NCBI RefSeq assembly: GCF_003429565.1 | Contig: NZ_QUAK01000237.1 | Location: forward strand, 1 to 64,000 | From: Streptomyces triticagri | Lineage (GTDB): Bacteria > Actinomycetota > Actinomycetes > Streptomycetales > Streptomycetaceae | Length of the DNA: 64,000 nucleotides | Direction: 5' to 3' | Translations under genes and position numbers: made by a program | The notes under the pieces: model-generated | Databases searched by the model: none | The model's input: only the letters and a program-made list of their open reading frames with translations | Told to the model about the DNA's origin: nothing | Part shown: positions 61,438-64,000 of the stretch, piece by piece | How positions within the stretch are numbered: position 1 is the first letter of the stretch | Layout: each line of letters starts with the position of its first letter

Positions 61438-62439
61438 TCAGCCGGCCATGTTCTCCGCCATGGTGTCGGCCATCTCCTCGGTCAGATTGGACTCCGTGCC
61501 CGGGATGCCGAGGTCCTGTGCGCGCTTGTCGGCCATCGCGAGGAGGCGGCGGATCCGGCCGGCCACGGCGTCCTTCGTCAGCGGCGGATCGGCGAGGGCG
61601 CCGAGCTCTTCCAGGGACGCCTGCTTGTGCTCCATCCGGAGCCGGCCGGCCGCCGCCAGATGCTCGGGCACCTCTTCGCCGAGGATCTCCAGGGCCCGCT
61701 GCACCCGGGCGCCCGCGGCCACCGCGGCGCGCGCGGACCGGCGCAGATTGGCGTCGTCGAAGTTGGCCAGGCGGTTGGCGGTGGCCCGGACCTCGCGGCG
61801 CATCCGCCGCTCCTCCCAGGCCAGCACCGACTCGTGGGCACCCAGCCGGGTGAGCAGCGCCCCGATCGCGTCTCCGTCGCGGACGACGACGCGGTCCACG
61901 CCCCGCACCTCGCGGGCCTTCGCCGCGATGCTCAGCCTGCGGGCCGCGCCGACCAGGGCGAGGGCCGCCTCCGGGCCCGGGCAGGTCACCTCGAGGGAGG
62001 AGGAGCGGCCCGGCTCGGTGAGCGAGCCATGGGCCAGGAAAGCGCCGCGCCAGGCCGCCTCGGCGTCGCAGGTGGCACCCGAGACGACCTGCGGCGGCAG
62101 GCCCCGGATGGGCCGGCCGCGGCCGTCCACCAGTCCGGTCTGCCGCGCCAGCTGGTCACCACCGGCGACCACGCGCACCACGTAGCGCGAACCGCGGCGC
62201 AGTCCGCCGGCCGCCATCACAAGCAGCTCCGAGCCGTGCCCGAAGATCTCCAGGATGTCCTTCTTGAGGCGGCGGGCCGCCATCGCGGTGTCCAGCTCCG
62301 CCTCGATCACGATGCGGCCGCTGACCAGATGGAGCCCGCCCGCGAACCGAAGAATCGCCGAGACCTCTGCCTTTCTGCAGCAGGTCCGGGTGACGGGGAG
62401 CCGGGAGACTTCGTCCTTCACCGCTGCCGTCATCGCCAT
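61438..62439 (-). CDS. whiA: Sporulation regulator WhiA
   Basis: 333 residues: two LAGLIDADG-homing-endonuclease-like repeats without catalytic acids (about 10-200; RTCCRKAEVSAILRFAGGLH, CDAEAAWRGAFLAHGSL) and a C-terminal helix-turn-helix (DUF199; ALADPPLTKDAVAGRIRRL). With WhiB it activates early sporulation-septation genes. Start either the first ATG or the second at codon 3. The start overlaps the end of yvcK by 10 bases. Very highly conserved in Streptomyces. Confidence 0.95.
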   Translation of the reverse strand: MAMTAAVKDEVSRLPVTRTCCRKAEVSAILRFAGGLHLVSGRIVIEAELDTAMAARRLKKDILEIFGHGSELLVMAAGGLRRGSRYVVRVVAGGDQLARQTGLVDGRGRPIRGLPPQVVSGATCDAEAAWRGAFLAHGSLTEPGRSSSLEVTCPGPEAALALVGAARRLSIAAKAREVRGVDRVVVRDGDAIGALLTRLGAHESVLAWEERRMRREVRATANRLANFDDANLRRSARAAVAAGARVQRALEILGEEVPEHLAAAGRLRMEHKQASLEELGALADPPLTKDAVAGRIRRLLAMADKRAQDLGIPGTESNLTEEMADTMAENMAG

Positions 62440-63446
62440 GGGCCGATCCTTCCATGCATCCGAAAAATACGGTCGTACGCGGCGGCCAGCAGCACGGGAT
62501 CGTGCTTGGCGCTGCTGTCCGGCGCGGCGACCGGGGCCAGCTCGACCGCCGCGCCGAGACGCTTCGCGGAGTCCTGAAGCGATTCCGTGTCGCGTACGGC
62601 GTCCTGGTCGGCCAGCACCACGTCCAGGGCGAGTTTAGGGGCGTGTCGGGCCAAAACCTCCAAATGACGCTGCGGGGAAAAGCCCTCGGTTTCGCCGGGC
62701 TGCGGTGCCAGGTTCAACGAGAGGACTCGGCGGGCCTTGGTCTCGGTGAGCGCATCGAGCAGTTCGGGCACCAGGAGGTGCGGAATCACCGAGGAGAACC
62801 AGGAGCCCGGGCCGAGCACCACCCAGTCCGCGTCGAGGACGGCCGCGACCGCTTCGGGGACGGCCGGCGGGTCGTTCGGCACCAGGTGCACGGACTGGAC
62901 CTCGCCGGTGGTCAGCGCCACATTGGCCTGGCCTCGGACGGTGTCGATGTGGTCGGGGTGCTCCGGGTCGTGTCCGCGTACCTGGGCCTGGAGTTCCAGG
63001 GGTACGGCGGACATCGGCAGTACTCTGCCGTGCGCGCCGAGCAGGGTGCCGACCAGGTCGAGGGCCTGGACGTGGTCGCCCAGCTGTTCCCACAGGGCGA
63101 CGATCAGCAGATTGCCGACCGCGTGCTCGTGCAGCTCGCCGCCCGACTGGAACCGGTGCTGGATCACCCGGGCCCAGGTCTGCCCCCAGTCGTCGTCACC
63201 GCACAGGGCGGCGAGCGCCTTGCGCAGATCGCCCGGGGGCAGTACGCCGAGCTCGTCGCGCAGGCGTCCGCTCGAGCCGCCGTCGTCGGCGACGGTGACG
63301 ACGGCGGTGAGGTCGCCGGTGATGCGGCGCAGTGCGGCGAGCGAGGCCGACAGGCCCATGCCGCCGCCCAGGGCGACGACCTTGGGCTGTGCGCCCCGTC
63401 TGCGGCCGAGCCGGTTCAGACGGGCGCGCCGGACGTTCGGTTTCAC
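62430..63446 (-). CDS. yvcK: YvcK/CofD-like protein (UDP-GlcNAc-binding gluconeogenesis factor)
   Basis: 338 residues of the YvcK subgroup: VVALGGGMGLSASLAALRRI, TVADDGGSSGRLRDELGVLPPGDLRKAL, and LNLAPQPGETEGFSPQRHLE. YvcK binds UDP-sugars and affects cell shape and carbon balance; it is not the F420-synthesis transferase CofD. GTG start overlaps the rapZ stop (GTGA); overlaps whiA at the other end, so three coupled genes. Confidence 0.93.
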   Translation of the reverse strand: MKPNVRRARLNRLGRRRGAQPKVVALGGGMGLSASLAALRRITGDLTAVVTVADDGGSSGRLRDELGVLPPGDLRKALAALCGDDDWGQTWARVIQHRFQSGGELHEHAVGNLLIVALWEQLGDHVQALDLVGTLLGAHGRVLPMSAVPLELQAQVRGHDPEHPDHIDTVRGQANVALTTGEVQSVHLVPNDPPAVPEAVAAVLDADWVVLGPGSWFSSVIPHLLVPELLDALTETKARRVLSLNLAPQPGETEGFSPQRHLEVLARHAPKLALDVVLADQDAVRDTESLQDSAKRLGAAVELAPVAAPDSSAKHDPVLLAAAYDRIFRMHGRIGPWR

Positions 63447-64000
63447 TCGCGCCCCATGTCCCGGTGGACGACGACCGTCTCTACTCCCTCGGAGGCGAGG
63501 CGGGCCGCGAGCTTCTCGGACATCGCCACGGAGCGGTGCTTGCCGCCGGTGCAGCCGACCGCGATGGTCACGTACCGCTTGCCCTCGCGGCGGTACCCGG
63601 TGGCGATCAGGTGCAGCAACTCCGCGTACTGGTTGAGGAATTCCTTGGCGCCCGGCTGGTCGAAGACGTAGTCGGACACCTCCTCGTTCAGCCCGGTGAA
63701 GGGGCGGAGCTCCGGGACCCAGTGGGGGTTGGGCAGGAAGCGGCAGTCGACGACCAGGTCGGCGTCGACGGGCAGGCCGTACTTGTAGCCGAACGACATG
63801 ACGGTCGCCCGGAGTTCGGGCTCCTCCTCGCCGGCGAACTGGGCGTCCATCTTGGCGCGCAGCTCGTGCACATTGAGGCTGGAGGTGTCGATGACCAGGT
63901 CGGCGTCGCCGCGCAGTTCGCGCAGCAGGTCCCGCTCAGCGGCGATGCCGTCGGTGATGCGGCCGTCGCCCTGCAGCGGGTGCGGGCGCCGGACCGACTC
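63443..64000 (-). CDS. rapZ: RapZ-type nucleotide-binding protein (partial)
   Basis: The C-terminal 185 codons are visible; the gene runs off the right edge, so the Walker A N-terminus is missing. ESVRRPHPLQ at the edge, DADLVIDTSSLNVHELR, RATVMSFGYKYGLPVDADLV, NPHWVPELRPFTG and AVGCTGGKHRSVAMSE are characteristic of RapZ/YvcJ. In E. coli RapZ controls glmS small RNAs; in actinobacteria the target is unknown. An apparent shorter start at 63871 is internal. First gene in the rapZ-yvcK-whiA order. Confidence 0.93.
   Translation of the reverse strand, partial: ESVRRPHPLQGDGRITDGIAAERDLLRELRGDADLVIDTSSLNVHELRAKMDAQFAGEEEPELRATVMSFGYKYGLPVDADLVVDCRFLPNPHWVPELRPFTGLNEEVSDYVFDQPGAKEFLNQYAELLHLIATGYRREGKRYVTIAVGCTGGKHRSVAMSEKLAARLASEGVETVVVHRDMGRE

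Noticed and set aside
62455..63671. 405-codon plus-strand frame over yvcK
   Set aside because: yvcK on the minus strand has clear family motifs and overlaps its neighbours correctly; the plus frame is its shadow.

Overview
The window is a high-GC actinomycete chromosome segment, almost certainly Streptomyces. The evidence is very high G+C at third codon positions, GTG/TTG starts, TGATG and ATGA/GTGA start-stop overlaps, whiA next to yvcK and rapZ, the zwf-opcA pair, a SufR-led suf operon, TerD and RbpA-family proteins, and dispersed 'TCCGGCGYTTGAGGA' palindromes. No prophage, IS element, CRISPR array, rRNA or standard tRNA was seen.

Region 1 (1-12 kb): an aldehyde dehydrogenase diverges from an IclR regulator over a 20-bp operator-like palindrome. 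Next come a GNAT enzyme, a three-gene cluster (membrane protein, histidine kinase, response regulator), an orphan class B penicillin-binding protein and a DinB-like protein. Then kdgD plus an unrecognised partner gene diverge from a uronate dehydrogenase gene. Aldehyde dehydrogenase, KdgD and Udh are three of the four steps converting uronic acids to 2-oxoglutarate; glucarate dehydratase is not here.

Region 2 (12-19 kb): a DeoR regulator preceded by repeated ACGGGCA motifs, then a translationally coupled ABC sugar/polyol importer (lipoprotein and two permeases, no ATPase) ending in a zinc dehydrogenase. A small orphan, a two-domain TerD protein and a tiny secreted protein made of four 10-residue repeats follow.

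Region 3 (19-34.7 kb): accessory genes. The highlight is a Ro60-like TROVE protein gene. Directly upstream on the same strand is a sequence that looks like a Y RNA whose T-arm, acceptor-like hairpin and D-arm mimic a tRNA in permuted order. Also present: a Tat-exported PhoX-like phosphatase and a secreted nuclease (possible phosphate scavenging), an antibiotic-biosynthesis-monooxygenase-type protein with a MerR-type promoter, a VOC protein under a probable iron box, dapA- and dapD-type genes, an SMR/TetR pair, and a deletion scar joining the remains of a LysR gene and an SDR gene.

Region 4 (34.8-47 kb): the iron-sulfur operon sufR-B-D-Rieske-C-S-U-T (minus strand) with a SufR operator, divergent from an ABC exporter, then ctaA, an amidohydrolase, a small conserved protein and ctaB (heme A/O synthesis for cytochrome oxidase).

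Region 5 (47-64 kb): core carbon metabolism. tkt-tal-zwf-opcA-pgl (pentose phosphate pathway, plus strand) converges on pgi. An MFS transporter, an RbpA-family gene, secG, tpiA, pgk, gap, whiA, yvcK and the 3' part of rapZ are all on the minus strand. Hairpin terminators separate whiA/gap, gap/pgk and tpiA/secG.
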